Below, piece by piece: positions 27,450 to 35,226 of a stretch of DNA of 64,000 nt. The stretch's first letter is position 1; every line of letters begins with the position of its first letter. The notes below the pieces were generated by a model. It had not been told where the DNA came from. It searched no databases and saw nothing but the letters and a program-made list of their open reading frames with translations. The translations under genes and the position numbers were made by a program. Source of the stretch: an uncultured Candidatus Melainabacteria bacterium (GTDB taxonomy: Bacteria; Cyanobacteriota; Vampirovibrionia; Gastranaerophilales; Gastranaerophilaceae). Location of the stretch: NCBI GenBank assembly GCA_934692485.1, contig CAKUTX010000001.1:1-64000 (forward strand), read 5' to 3'.

Positions 27450-28048
27450 TTTATCTCCTTATCGCTATACACTTTTGAAACAGTGTTACCAACAATTTTA
27501 AACGTTTCATAATTTGGACTTATTATAACTTTTTTGGCAGTCGCGAGAAGTTCGTCATTTCGAGTAATTCGGACATTTCCCTCTGCGACAGTCGGAACAT
27601 CACTTCCAGACCAAACAAGTTTATTAGCTCTTAAAGTAGTCAAATCTTTCAGCACAATAAACGTATCCTGATACAAAATAATTTGACCTTTATTCTCATT
27701 ATACGTACCTTTAGATGATTCAAAGCTCATAGAAACTTCATTTTTATCATCATAAAAATTTCCAACTACATTATCAAGCATGGCAACCCCGTTTTTACTG
27801 TCATAATTACCAGTTTCGCCATAAATTTCCCAATATTTTTTTTCATCCTTTGTTTCAGTAAGAATTATACCGTCAATTTGCGCTTCTTGCCTGTCTTGAT
27901 CAGTTTGAAGCTGGCTTCTGTTAAAATTGTGCGTAATAACTCCTGCTGAAATAAAAGCCCATGCCAAAAGGCCTATTATTGCCACAAACGTTGCAATATA
28001 AGCTTTCTGTTTCTTACTAATCTTTTTAAATTTTTCCAACAAGTCCAT
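27446..28048 (-). CDS. lptC: LPS export protein LptC
   Basis: About 200 residues with a single N-terminal membrane helix (AYIATFVAIIGLLAWAFISA) after a basic segment, then a beta-jellyroll OstA-like domain (GIILTETKDEKKYWEIYGETG... NKLVWSGSDVPTVAEGNVRIT). LptC sits on the LptB2FG transporter and passes lipid to LptA. I prefer the ATG at 28048 (MDLLEKFKK): the promoter's -10 box ends 8 nt before it. An ATG six codons upstream (28066) would lie inside the promoter. First gene of the long leftward unit ending with aroE. Confidence 0.85.
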   Translation of the reverse strand: MDLLEKFKKISKKQKAYIATFVAIIGLLAWAFISAGVITHNFNRSQLQTDQDRQEAQIDGIILTETKDEKKYWEIYGETGNYDSKNGVAMLDNVVGNFYDDKNEVSMSFESSKGTYNENKGQIILYQDTFIVLKDLTTLRANKLVWSGSDVPTVAEGNVRITRNDELLATAKKVIISPNYETFKIVGNTVSKVYSDKEIK

Positions 28049-28056
28049 ATATATAA

Positions 28057-28085
28057 ATGTTAGCATAAATTAAAAATTTGCACAA
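28057..28085 (-). promoter_or_regulatory. Promoter of lptC operon, leaderless type
   Basis: Read leftward: TTGTGC (28085-28080), 17-bp spacer, extended -10 TGC-TAACAT (box 28062-28057), then 8 nt to the ATG at 28048. The boxes are weaker than in the other cases. Confidence 0.45.
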
Positions 28086-28125
28086 AAAGATTTATTTTTA
28101 TTTAACAATTATCAATAATCCGCAA

Positions 28126-28149
28126 AAAATTAACGCTTAAATAAGCGTT
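28126..28149 (-). terminator. Terminator of the XRE regulator gene
   Basis: AACGCTTA (28132-28139) pairs with TAAGCGTT (28142-28149); on the minus strand the stem is followed by AATTTTTT. Confidence 0.65.
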
Positions 28150-28181
28150 TCATCCAAGCAACATTATAAAAATAATAAAGA

Positions 28182-28508
28182 CTAGTTAACAGTCATAAAT
28201 GCTGCAATCAAAAGTTTATAAACAAGTTTTTTATTTTCATCATCCAGTTGTTCAACAATTTCAACAATTTTTTCATCGAGATTTTCAGGGAAATCAACAG
28301 AAGAAAACTTGAAAAAATCGATAAGTTCAACACCAAGAACAGTTGCAATCTTTTCTAACACATGTAAAGAAGGATAAAATCGACCAGACTCAATTCCAGA
28401 TAACGAAGAGGTTTCTAAATCAATCATTTCGGCCATTTTTTCTTGCGTCAAACCTCTGTATTTTCTAATCTCTTTTATTCTTTTGCCCAATAGTTTTTTG
28501 TTTCCCAT
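28182..28508 (-). CDS. XRE-family helix-turn-helix regulator
   Basis: About 108 residues beginning MGNKKLLGKRIKEIRKYRG. A Cro/cI-type HTH follows (LTQEKMAEMIDLETSSLSGIESGRF, residues about 20-44, with the recognition helix around SSLSGIE), then a helical tail with an acidic segment (LDEKIVEIVEQLDDEN) that probably dimerises. The frame is open 16 codons further to an ATG at 28556, but that N-terminus (MMILLIFTKKRG) is not part of the HTH. It is transcribed away from the second prepilin gene, with which it shares a 230-bp intergenic region, so it may regulate that gene or itself; this is inference. Confidence 0.8.
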   Translation of the reverse strand: MGNKKLLGKRIKEIRKYRGLTQEKMAEMIDLETSSLSGIESGRFYPSLHVLEKIATVLGVELIDFFKFSSVDFPENLDEKIVEIVEQLDDENKKLVYKLLIAAFMTVN

Positions 28509-28596
28509 AGTAATATAATAACCTCTCTTTTTTGTAAAAATAAGTAATATCATCACGTTCTTTTGTTCAAATTACGTAATAAACACTTAAAACCAC

Positions 28597-28625
28597 TTGA
28601 CAAACACTGGAAAATAATTTAAAAT
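28597..28625 (+). promoter_or_regulatory. Strong promoter of the second prepilin gene
   Basis: Consensus -35 TTGACA (28597-28602), 17-bp spacer, -10 TAAAAT (28620-28625). Predicted start is near 28632, leaving a leader of about 107 nt before the ATG. Confidence 0.75.
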
Positions 28626-28738
28626 AAGTGTACAACTAATAGTTTTACACAAAACTACGAGTATTACATGCACAATAATGGCTAAGACATAGAGTAATAG
28701 AGAGTAGATTACTTGAAAGAAAGAAAGGTGAAAAGATT

Positions 28739-29473
28739 ATGACAAAACGTTTAGGCTTTACTTTGGCAGAAGTATTGATTACTTTGGGTATTATCGGTGT
28801 AGTTGCTGCCATGACTATGCCAACATTGATGAACTCAACTCAGGGCGCACAATACAAAACAGCGTACAAAAAAGCTTTATCTGCAATTTCTCAAGCTGTA
28901 ACTTTGAACGTTGCTTTGGATGGCTCAAGTTTTGCTGATACAGTTGCAGGTACTGCTGGTAGTACAGATAAACCAAAAAATGACCAAGGAACAGTTACAG
29001 GTGACTCAATTGCTAGTATTTTAGGTTCAAGAATGAATGTTGTTAACACAGCAGCATCAGCAACAGCAGGCGGCTATACATCATTCCCTGGAACATTAGG
29101 AAAAGCTGAGTCATGTAAAGAAGCTGGTAAAAAAGTTGGGGATGAGGGTTGTACAAAACAAGAAACAGATATAGTACCGGATACTTTCTTATTCTTTAAT
29201 GATGATATTATGTTTGCTTTCAAATCAACAGATAAAGCATGTACAAACGACGAAACAATATCTACAAAAAATCATTGTGCCGGTGTAATTGACGTAAATG
29301 GAGTAAAAGGACCAAACAAAATTGTATCTTGCGACAACGGCACTGGTGGAAGTGGTGAAGGCGCAACAGCTTGTAAAGTAAGCAATCCTACAGATATTTA
29401 TCCTGTAGTTTTCTACGACCAAACAATATTGCCTGCTTCAGACGCTGCAAAAACTGTATTGTTTAGCAAATAA
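28739..29473 (+). CDS. Type IV prepilin-like protein
   Basis: A 244-residue prepilin with a short basic leader MTKRLG, a Gly at -1 and the class III/IV prepilin helix FTLAEVLITLGIIGVVAAMTMP immediately after, Glu at +5. The helix is nearly identical to that of the prepilin at 3244. The globular part is Thr/Ser/Ala/Gly-rich and has four Cys pairs' worth of residues spread through it (CKEAG, GCTK, CTNDE, HCAG, SCDNG, CKVS), probably disulfide-bonded; VDVNGVKGPNK is also present in the other prepilin as VDVNGKKGPNK, a likely calcium- or structure-related loop. Secreted pilus or pseudopilus subunit. It has a strong promoter, a GAAAGG ribosome site and a good terminator. Confidence 0.88.
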   Translation: MTKRLGFTLAEVLITLGIIGVVAAMTMPTLMNSTQGAQYKTAYKKALSAISQAVTLNVALDGSSFADTVAGTAGSTDKPKNDQGTVTGDSIASILGSRMNVVNTAASATAGGYTSFPGTLGKAESCKEAGKKVGDEGCTKQETDIVPDTFLFFNDDIMFAFKSTDKACTNDETISTKNHCAGVIDVNGVKGPNKIVSCDNGTGGSGEGATACKVSNPTDIYPVVFYDQTILPASDAAKTVLFSK

Positions 29474-29539
29474 AAAATTCCGAGAAGTGAAAACATTTTA
29501 CAATTTCACTTTTCACAAAAAAAGTTCGAATCTTTTTGT

Positions 29540-29567
29540 CGGTGAGGTCCTGCCTCGCCGTTTTTTT
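29540..29567 (+). terminator. Terminator of the second prepilin gene
   Basis: CGGTGAGG (29540-29547) pairs with CCTCGCCG (29553-29560, one G-T pair), followed by seven T. Confidence 0.85.
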
Positions 29568-29594
29568 ATTCATGCATACTTGTTTCGCAATCTA

Positions 29595-29632
29595 AAAAAC
29601 ACCGACAGAATAATTTTTCCGCCGGTGTTTTT
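29595..29632 (-). terminator. Terminator of the 129-residue coiled-coil gene
   Basis: AAAAACACCG (29595-29604) pairs with CGGTGTTTTT (29623-29632). Bidirectional in form; it lies 17 bp beyond the stop of the leftward gene at 29649. Confidence 0.7.
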
Positions 29633-29648
29633 ATTAAAATATCATATA

Positions 29649-30038
29649 CTATTGTGAAACTCCGCCATATGAGAAGTCGTTCTTGATATTTGTTTGTAAC
29701 AACTTAGTCCAAGTTGATTCAAATGTAGTAATCTCATTCAACTGTGTTTCTAAATTGTTTTTTTCTAATTCTAATTCTTGTTCCCAAGAGTTCAAATTTG
29801 CTAATTCTAATTCATGCTCTTGCTCACATTGCTCTCTCAACAATTCATATGTTTCATTATCATCTTCATAATACTCATAATAAATATTATTGATTTTATC
29901 ATTATACTTCGCTTGATTTTCTGCTGTCTGCTTTGAAGCATTCAAAGTGTTCATCATATTAGTGGACAACTTATCATTTATTAATGCTTTCTGTTTTGTG
30001 TAAAGTAACAATGTTTCATGAATATTTGAAATTGCCAT
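29649..30038 (-). CDS. Small coiled-coil protein, lineage-specific
   Basis: A 129-residue protein of no family I recognise. It is almost entirely helical: residues 1-50 are amphipathic, a Tyr/Glu/Asp-rich middle (IYYEYYEDDNETYE) follows, then a Glu/Leu coiled coil (LELANLNSWEQELELEKNNLETQLNEI, about 78-105) and a short tail TNIKNDFSYGGVSQ. The layout of a helix start, long coiled coil and N..F tail is like the C-terminus of the 630-residue protein at 9162 and the 173-residue protein at 30946. No signal peptide. GAGGAT ribosome site upstream. Confidence 0.75.
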   Translation of the reverse strand: MAISNIHETLLLYTKQKALINDKLSTNMMNTLNASKQTAENQAKYNDKINNIYYEYYEDDNETYELLREQCEQEHELELANLNSWEQELELEKNNLETQLNEITTFESTWTKLLQTNIKNDFSYGGVSQ

Positions 30039-30210
30039 CTCTCTAATCCTCTTTTTTATGCTCTCTTGTATATATAAACAATTTTGATAATGCCTAATTT
30101 CAACAAGTATCTATTTCGTTACAATACTTAACAAATAAATTCAACCCCACAGAGTATATGTTTTTTAGTTTTTTGTAATATAATATACATAAGTTATATA
30201 GGAGAGAAAA

Positions 30211-30825
30211 ATGGATCAACAAACTTACATGAAAATAATGGGTTATGTACCTACTGTTATTGAAGCTTCGTCTAGAGGCGAACGTTCTTTCGACATCTTT
30301 TCAAGATTATTAAGAGAAAGAATTATCTTTTTAGGAACCGAAATTGATGATGATGTTGCAAACTCAATTGTCGCACAATTATTACTTTTGGACAGCGAAA
30401 ATTCTGAAAAAGATATTATGTTATACATCAACAGCCCTGGAGGAGTAATAACTGCAGGTATGGCTATTTATGACACTATGCAACTTATCAAATCAGATGT
30501 TTCAACCATTTGTCTTGGCGACGCTGCTTCAATGGGAGCATTCCTGCTTTGTTCTGGCGCAAAAGGAAAACGTATGGCATTGCCTAACGCTAGAGTTATG
30601 ATTCACCAACCTCTTGGCGGTGCAAAAGGACAAGCTACAGATATTGAAATTGAAGCTAAAGAAATTATGAGAATGAAAGATATGTTAATCGGAATTATTG
30701 CAGAAAATTCCGGACAACCTATCGAAAAAGTTAAAGAAGATTGCGAAAGAGATCACTTCTTAACCGCTCAACAAGCTCTTGAATACGGGCTTATAGACAA
30801 AGTTGTTACTAGAGATAAAAAATAG
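30211..30825 (+). CDS. clpP: ATP-dependent Clp protease proteolytic subunit
   Basis: A 204-residue ClpP with the full catalytic triad: Ser107 in GDAASMGAF, His132 in MIHQPLGG and Asp181 in ERDHFL. The INSPGG oxyanion motif is at 74-79. It forms the double heptamer that degrades unfolded proteins delivered by ClpX/ClpA/ClpC. AGGAGAG lies directly before the ATG, with a TATAAT at 30179-30184. Monocistronic with its own terminator; no clpX is next to it, as is common in cyanobacterial relatives with several clpP genes. Confidence 0.96.
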   Translation: MDQQTYMKIMGYVPTVIEASSRGERSFDIFSRLLRERIIFLGTEIDDDVANSIVAQLLLLDSENSEKDIMLYINSPGGVITAGMAIYDTMQLIKSDVSTICLGDAASMGAFLLCSGAKGKRMALPNARVMIHQPLGGAKGQATDIEIEAKEIMRMKDMLIGIIAENSGQPIEKVKEDCERDHFLTAQQALEYGLIDKVVTRDKK

Positions 30826-30854
30826 TTCTGTTACATAACTTAACAAATAGGCTA

Positions 30855-30886
30855 AAAACATGCAATTCCGCGGAGTTGCATGTTTT
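30855..30886 (+). terminator. Terminator of clpP
   Basis: AAAACATGCAA (30855-30865) pairs with TTGCATGTTTT (30876-30886), then further T/A. Confidence 0.85.
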
Positions 30887-30945
30887 TATATAAATGTAGG
30901 TAAAAAAAGGTTAGTTATTAAAGTTAGAAAAGGTAGGAAAGTAAA

Positions 30946-31467
30946 ATGTCATTATTGATTTTCGCATACCGAAAATTGGACATTATGCAACGCAAAAGTG
31001 ATTTGAATTATCGCTTGATGGGGTTGACAAGAAAGTTATCTGACTTGCAGCAATATGCCGCAAATATAGGTGACGGTTCTGTGTCAATGAGCGATATGAT
31101 GAACACTCCTAGTTCAATGTTCGGTAGACAATTAATGTACATGCAATACGCGCACAATGCGGCATTATTTGGTGCTAATCAACAAATGCAAATGATGTCT
31201 CCGCAAATTGCAATGCAGATGCAGCAAATGCAAGATCCTAATGCGCAAGCAATGTACCAAAACTGGATATTTAAAAATCTTTATGATCAGCAACGGGAAA
31301 TGCTTGGGAAACAAGAAGCCAAACTTCTTAATGAACAAGAAAAACAAATTCAAGCAGAAAAAGCAAAAATAGAAACACAATTAAAAATGCTGGATCAAGA
31401 ACTTGAAGCTTGTAAACAGGGTGAAGACAAAGCTGTAGAGCAATGGAAACCTAATTACGTAGCTTAA
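30946..31467 (+). CDS. Met/Gln-rich coiled-coil protein, lineage-specific
   Basis: A 173-residue protein that I do not recognise. It begins LLIFAYRKLDIMQRKSDLNYRLMGLTRKLSDLQ, an amphipathic helix, has a Met/Gln-rich middle (NQQMQMMSPQIAMQMQQMQ, about 84-102), and ends with a charged coiled coil (LLNEQEKQIQAEKAKIETQLKMLDQELEACKQG, from about 126) and WKPNYVA. No signal peptide or membrane span. It shares general architecture with the proteins at 9162 and 29649. AGGTAGGAAAG ribosome site upstream; monocistronic with its own terminator. Confidence 0.75.
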   Translation: MSLLIFAYRKLDIMQRKSDLNYRLMGLTRKLSDLQQYAANIGDGSVSMSDMMNTPSSMFGRQLMYMQYAHNAALFGANQQMQMMSPQIAMQMQQMQDPNAQAMYQNWIFKNLYDQQREMLGKQEAKLLNEQEKQIQAEKAKIETQLKMLDQELEACKQGEDKAVEQWKPNYVA

Positions 31468-31509
31468 ACAATTTTACCTTAATTAATTCCTATCCTTAAC
31501 TAACCTGTA

Positions 31510-31538
31510 AAGGGTTCGCTCTTAGCGAGCCCTTTTTT
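31510..31538 (+). terminator. Terminator of the Met/Gln-rich protein gene
   Basis: AAGGGTTCGC (31510-31519) pairs with GCGAGCCCTT (31525-31534, one G-T pair), followed by six T. Confidence 0.85.
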
Positions 31539-32047
31539 CATGCAACAATTATCTCGTCAACCTTTTTATCATATATATTATGCGGAAGTTTTTCAACGTA
31601 TAACTCCTTCGCTATAGGTAAAATCGTTTTTATACTCGAATATTTCTCCAAAAATCTATCATAAAAGCCTCCACCATAACCAAGACGATAGCCCTCAGTA
31701 TCGGCCATCAACGCAGGAACTATTACCAAATCTAATTTCTTAGGATTAATCGGCTCTGAACAAGGCTCACATACATTAAAGTCGGACTTTCTAAGCTCGT
31801 CACCACTCTTAAAAGGACATATCATAAGATTTTCGCCACAAACCCTCGGTAAATAAAAATTTTTATCATCTTTTAACAAACTCAACAAATTTAACTCATA
31901 ACGCATCGGATAATATAGCATAACATTTTTTGACTTTTGATAAACTTCTTGCCGACGAATTTTTTCAATCAAAATTTCACTTTTAGCCGTTATATCCAAT
32001 TGCTTTCGCGTTTTTTTTGCAAAATTGCGTAGTTCATCCTTATCCAT
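31538..32047 (-). CDS. 5-formyltetrahydrofolate cyclo-ligase
   Basis: A 169-residue member of the 5-FTHF cyclo-ligase family. The nucleotide-binding segment DLVIVPALMADTEGYRLGYGGGFYDRFL (about residues 105-132, with the GYGGGYYD-type loop) is diagnostic, and the basic N-terminus (KKTRKQL) fits. It converts 5-formyl-THF to 5,10-methenyl-THF using ATP. No Shine-Dalgarno site is visible. A TATACT box (32054-32059, minus strand) ends 6 nt before the ATG, suggesting a leaderless start, but no good -35 is present. Confidence 0.9.
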   Translation of the reverse strand: MDKDELRNFAKKTRKQLDITAKSEILIEKIRRQEVYQKSKNVMLYYPMRYELNLLSLLKDDKNFYLPRVCGENLMICPFKSGDELRKSDFNVCEPCSEPINPKKLDLVIVPALMADTEGYRLGYGGGFYDRFLEKYSSIKTILPIAKELYVEKLPHNIYDKKVDEIIVA

Positions 32048-32085
32048 AATATAAGTATATAATAAAAAATTAAATATTAATAATA

Positions 32086-32262
32086 TTACGCACTTTTTCG
32101 CATTAAATCAGAAAGCTTTACTTCCTTTTCAACTTTTTTAACCTTTTTTAGCTTTGGTTTTTCAATCTTTTCATCTTTGAACTGTGATAAACCGATTTTT
32201 ACTTTTGAACTTTCGTCTGATAACATAAATATATCTTTAAAAAACGCAATTATTTCTTTCAT
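32086..32262 (-). CDS. Small basic protein (58 residues)
   Basis: A short frame with a strong ribosome site (AGGAGAG, 5 nt before the ATG). The product starts MKEIIAFFKDIFML, an amphipathic helix, then has a Lys/Val-rich stretch (KKVKKVEKEVKL) and ends SDLMRKSA. No family is recognised. It is 38 bp upstream of the cyclo-ligase gene on the same strand and could be co-transcribed with it. Confidence 0.6.
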   Translation of the reverse strand: MKEIIAFFKDIFMLSDESSKVKIGLSQFKDEKIEKPKLKKVKKVEKEVKLSDLMRKSA

Positions 32263-32387
32263 TTCGCTCTCCTAGATTTATTATACATCCATTTTTTTAA
32301 TTTATATCATCCATTAAACCTACATTCAACTAAAAAAACATTATAGTTTATGTTATATTATTCATATAACGAGGAAATTTTAAAAAT

Positions 32388-33092
32388 TTGAAAAACGATT
32401 TATCACAAAAATATATAGATGATTTCAATTCAGCTTTAGATGTTTATGAGAACTCTTATTCGCATGAATATTTGATTGACTTGCTAAAAAATGGCTCCAT
32501 TGCGCAAAAACAAGCTGCCGTCATTTCTTTAAAAACTATTAACAACATTGATGATGCCGAAATTTTTATCTCAAATCTGACTGGTTGTGACGGAAAAATA
32601 AGAGAAGCTGTTTCGTTTAGATTGAAAGACTTCTCCACAAAAACTCCAGAATTGTTCATAGGTTTTTATGAAAAATATTTAGATGCAATCATTGATATTA
32701 ACGGAAATATTTGCAGAAACACAATAGAAGCGATTAAATATTTTAAACCATACCCAAAATTCACAAACATCTTTTGCCCAAAATTAATACAAAAAACTCT
32801 TGAAATAATCCCTCCAATCAAAACATTTGATATTCAAGAAGGCAAATATAAAATTAACAAAGAAGTTTTTAAATTATACTGGTACTTGGAAACAATCTCA
32901 GAATTTGTCGAATTTATTGATACAAAAGAACTATGCAAAATTTTGTCAGACACAAAAGATGTAAATGACTACACAATTAGAGAAAAAACTGCTAAAATTT
33001 TATCAAAATTACAACCAAATGAAATATTATCTGAAATTAAAAATCAATTAAGTCAAGACCAAAACTACTATGTACGAAGGGTTTCCAAATAA
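32388..33092 (+). CDS. HEAT-repeat-like helical protein
   Basis: A 234-residue protein starting at TTG after GAGGA. It is nearly all alpha-helical with repeated pairs of helices, for example LIDLLKNGSIAQKQAAVISLKTINN and KIREAVSFRLKDFSTKTPELF, then IREKTAKILSKLQPNEILSEI and YYVRRVSK at the C-terminus, the pattern of HEAT/ARM repeats. Such proteins bind other proteins or nucleic acids. It is shorter than most and has no signal peptide. It stands alone between oppositely oriented genes; function unknown. Confidence 0.7.
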   Translation: MKNDLSQKYIDDFNSALDVYENSYSHEYLIDLLKNGSIAQKQAAVISLKTINNIDDAEIFISNLTGCDGKIREAVSFRLKDFSTKTPELFIGFYEKYLDAIIDINGNICRNTIEAIKYFKPYPKFTNIFCPKLIQKTLEIIPPIKTFDIQEGKYKINKEVFKLYWYLETISEFVEFIDTKELCKILSDTKDVNDYTIREKTAKILSKLQPNEILSEIKNQLSQDQNYYVRRVSK

Positions 33093-33215
33093 TATATTAA
33101 CTTTTATTACAAAGATTATACAAAATATATACGTTTTACGCAATTTTTAACTAAAAAAATCCTTTATATAAATACCAGGGGAATTACAAAGGGAAATAAA
33201 AAAAAGGAGAAAAAT

Positions 33216-33404
33216 ATGGCCAGAGTTTTAATATCAATGCCAGAAAGATTTTTAGACGAAATCGATAAAGTTGCAGGAAACGAAAATCGCACAAGATCTG
33301 AATTAATCAGAGAAGCTCTTAGAACTTATATGTACAGAAACGAAATCAGAAATTCTAAAAAAGCTACAAAAAATGCAGAAATTTTAGAAGCATTGCTTGG
33401 TTAA
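33216..33404 (+). CDS. Ribbon-helix-helix DNA-binding protein (CopG-like)
   Basis: A 62-residue protein matching the RHH fold: strand ARVLISMPERFLDEIDKVA, then helix-turn-helix RTRSELIREALRTYM. Such proteins dimerise and bind DNA through the N-terminal strand; many are antitoxins or small regulators. AAGGAG ribosome site upstream. No toxin gene follows; instead a second short gene with a similar RSEL..SL..YL helix begins 66 bp later under its own promoter, so this looks like a stand-alone regulator. Confidence 0.8.
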   Translation: MARVLISMPERFLDEIDKVAGNENRTRSELIREALRTYMYRNEIRNSKKATKNAEILEALLG

Positions 33405-33417
33405 GCAAAATGAAAAA

Positions 33418-33446
33418 TTGGACAATCTTGAAATTTTGGTTATAAT
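33418..33446 (+). promoter_or_regulatory. Promoter of the 53-residue small gene
   Basis: -35 TTGGAC (33418-33423), 17-bp spacer, -10 TATAAT (33441-33446). Start predicted near 33453, 17 nt before the ATG. Confidence 0.65.
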
Positions 33447-33469
33447 TGGATTGAAAAGGGGAAATTGAA

Positions 33470-33631
33470 ATGGAAAATACAGAATACATAATGTCATCAC
33501 TAGACGAATATTTCGATATTCTGGATAAGGAAAATCAAAAACGCTCTGAGCTTGTTGCAAAATCACTGGTTAAGTACTTACAAAAAACAAAAACTGCAAC
33601 AAAATTTCAAAAACTGCAAGTTGCAAAATAA
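33470..33631 (+). CDS. Small helical protein with RHH-like C-terminal helix (53 residues)
   Basis: Starts MENTEYIMSSLDEYFDILDKE and continues KRSELVAKSLVKYLQKTKT. The RSELVAKSLVKYL helix is close to RSELIREALRTYM of the RHH protein encoded just upstream, suggesting a shortened or divergent relative that lacks a clear DNA-binding strand. AAGGGG lies 9 nt before the ATG and a good promoter precedes it. Could act as a partner or modulator of the upstream RHH protein; this is inference. Confidence 0.6.
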   Translation: MENTEYIMSSLDEYFDILDKENQKRSELVAKSLVKYLQKTKTATKFQKLQVAK

Positions 33632-33720
33632 GGTTAAACCTGAAGCGGAGTCAGGATTGAGGTCAAGGTCAATTAAAATATTTTGGTGAAATGGTAAAAA
33701 TTTATAGGGAAAAAATTGTT

Positions 33721-33747
33721 AAGGTCTGCTAAAATTTAGCAGACCTT
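33721..33747. repeat. Perfect 27-nt inverted repeat
   Basis: AAGGTCTGCTAAA, one A, TTTAGCAGACCTT: 13-bp perfect arms. No T run follows on the plus strand; on the minus strand the sequence continues AACAATTTTTT. It lies between the small gene and the tuf terminator. Confidence 0.75.
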
Positions 33748-33779
33748 GTGGTATATAATTTTATTTGCTTTCTAATAAT

Positions 33780-33807
33780 AAAACGAGCTTGTTACCAAGC
33801 TCGTTTT
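33780..33807 (-). terminator. Terminator of tuf
   Basis: AAAACGAGCTTG (33780-33791) pairs with CAAGCTCGTTTT (33796-33807); 26 bp past the tuf stop on the minus strand. Confidence 0.85.
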
Positions 33808-33832
33808 AAATTTTATCAATGTCGTATTAAAA

Positions 33833-35041
33833 TTACTCAATAATTTTGTCAACAACACCGGCACCAACTGTGTGGCCACCTTCACGGATTGCAAATCTCA
33901 TACCTTCTTCGATTGCAACAGGAGCGATAAGTTCAACTTCCATTACAACGTTATCACCAGGCATTACCATTTGACCGTCGAATTTGATAGAACCAGTTAC
34001 GTCAGTTGTTCTGATGTAGAACTGAGGTCTGTATCCAGGGAAGAATGGAGTATGACGTCCACCTTCATCTTTAGTCAATACGTAAACGTTTGCAGTGAAT
34101 TTTGTATGTGGGTGAATTGTACCAGGTTTAGCCAATACTTGACCACGTTGAATATCAGTTTTATCAACACCTCTTAACAAAGCACCGATGTTATCACCAG
34201 CTTGACCTTGGTCAAGAGATTTTCTGAACATTTCAACACCTGTAACTGTAGTTTTCTTAGTTTCGCCTAAACCAACTAATTCAACTTCGTCACCAACTTT
34301 AACAATACCACGTTCTACTCTACCAGTAGCAACTGTACCACGACCTGTGATAGAGAATACGTCTTCAACTGGCATCAAGAATGGTTTGTCCAAATCACGT
34401 TCTGGAGTTGGGAAGTATGTATCGATAGCATCCATCAATTCCCAGATTTTATCAACCCATTTGTCTTGACCGCGGCCGATAGAAGGGTTAGCTTGAGCAG
34501 CTTCTAAAGCTTTCAAAGCAGAACCGTGGATGAATGGGATGTTGTCTCCATCGAATTCGTATGAAGAAAGAAGTTCTCTAACTTCCATTTCAACCAATTC
34601 TAACAATTCAGGGTCATCAACCATATCACATTTGTTCAAGAATACTACCAAGTTAGGAACACCAACCTGACGTGCTAACAAGATGTGTTCACGAGTCTGA
34701 GGCATAGCACCATCAGTAGCAGCAACTACCAAGATAGCTCCGTCCATTTGAGCAGCACCTGTAATCATGTTTTTAACGTAGTCAGCGTGGCCCGGGCAGT
34801 CAACGTGAGCATAGTGTCTGCTAGCTGTTTCGTATTCTACGTGAGCAGTAGAGATAGTAATACCTCTTGCTTTTTCTTCAGGAGCAGCATCGATTTCATC
34901 AAACTTTTTCAATGCAGCTTGTCCTTGAGCAGCCAATACAGCAGTAATAGCTGCAGTCAATGTTGTTTTACCGTGGTCAACGTGGCCAATTGTACCGATG
35001 TTAACATGCGGTTTGGTACGTTCGTACTTTTCTCTTGCCAT
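33833..35041 (-). CDS. tuf: Elongation factor Tu
   Basis: A 402-residue EF-Tu. GHVDHGKT (19-26), [25 protein letters not shown] and GSALKALE are the five G motifs, followed by the two beta-barrel domains ending in [14 protein letters not shown]. It brings aminoacyl-tRNA to the ribosome. Strong AAGGAG site. A TATAAT (35068-35073, minus strand) is the likely -10 box. No rpsJ or fusA is adjacent, so this copy is outside the str operon in this window. Confidence 0.98.
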   Translation of the reverse strand: MAREKYERTKPHVNIGTIGHVDHGKTTLTAAITAVLAAQGQAALKKFDEIDAAPEEKARGITISTAHVEYETASRHYAHVDCPGHADYVKNMITGAAQMDGAILVVAATDGAMPQTREHILLARQVGVPNLVVFLNKCDMVDDPELLELVEMEVRELLSSYEFDGDNIPFIHGSALKALEAAQANPSIGRGQDKWVDKIWELMDAIDTYFPTPERDLDKPFLMPVEDVFSITGRGTVATGRVERGIVKVGDEVELVGLGETKKTTVTGVEMFRKSLDQGQAGDNIGALLRGVDKTDIQRGQVLAKPGTIHPHTKFTANVYVLTKDEGGRHTPFFPGYRPQFYIRTTDVTGSIKFDGQMVMPGDNVVMEVELIAPVAIEEGMRFAIREGGHTVGAGVVDKIIE

Positions 35042-35192
35042 GAGATTAATCTCCTTTTTTTCTACTTATTATACTACAATACTAATTTGGTATTTTAAGC
35101 CATATAAATATATAATATTTGCTCAATATTTTTTGTCAACAAGACATATTTATTCAATTTAAACAAAGTTTTTTTATATGGGTTTGTATTTC

Positions 35193-35220
35193 TTGAAAAT
35201 TGTTTTTTACGTGTAATAAT
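35193..35220 (+). promoter_or_regulatory. Promoter of uvrA, leaderless type
   Basis: -35 TTGAAA (35193-35198), 16-bp spacer, -10 AATAAT (35215-35220), then 6 nt to the ATG at 35227. No LexA-type box is apparent. Confidence 0.55.
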
Positions 35221-35226
35221 GTTGCT

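Noticed and set aside
33216..33404. MazEF-type toxin-antitoxin module
   Set aside because: No MazF-like or other toxin frame follows the ribbon-helix-helix gene.
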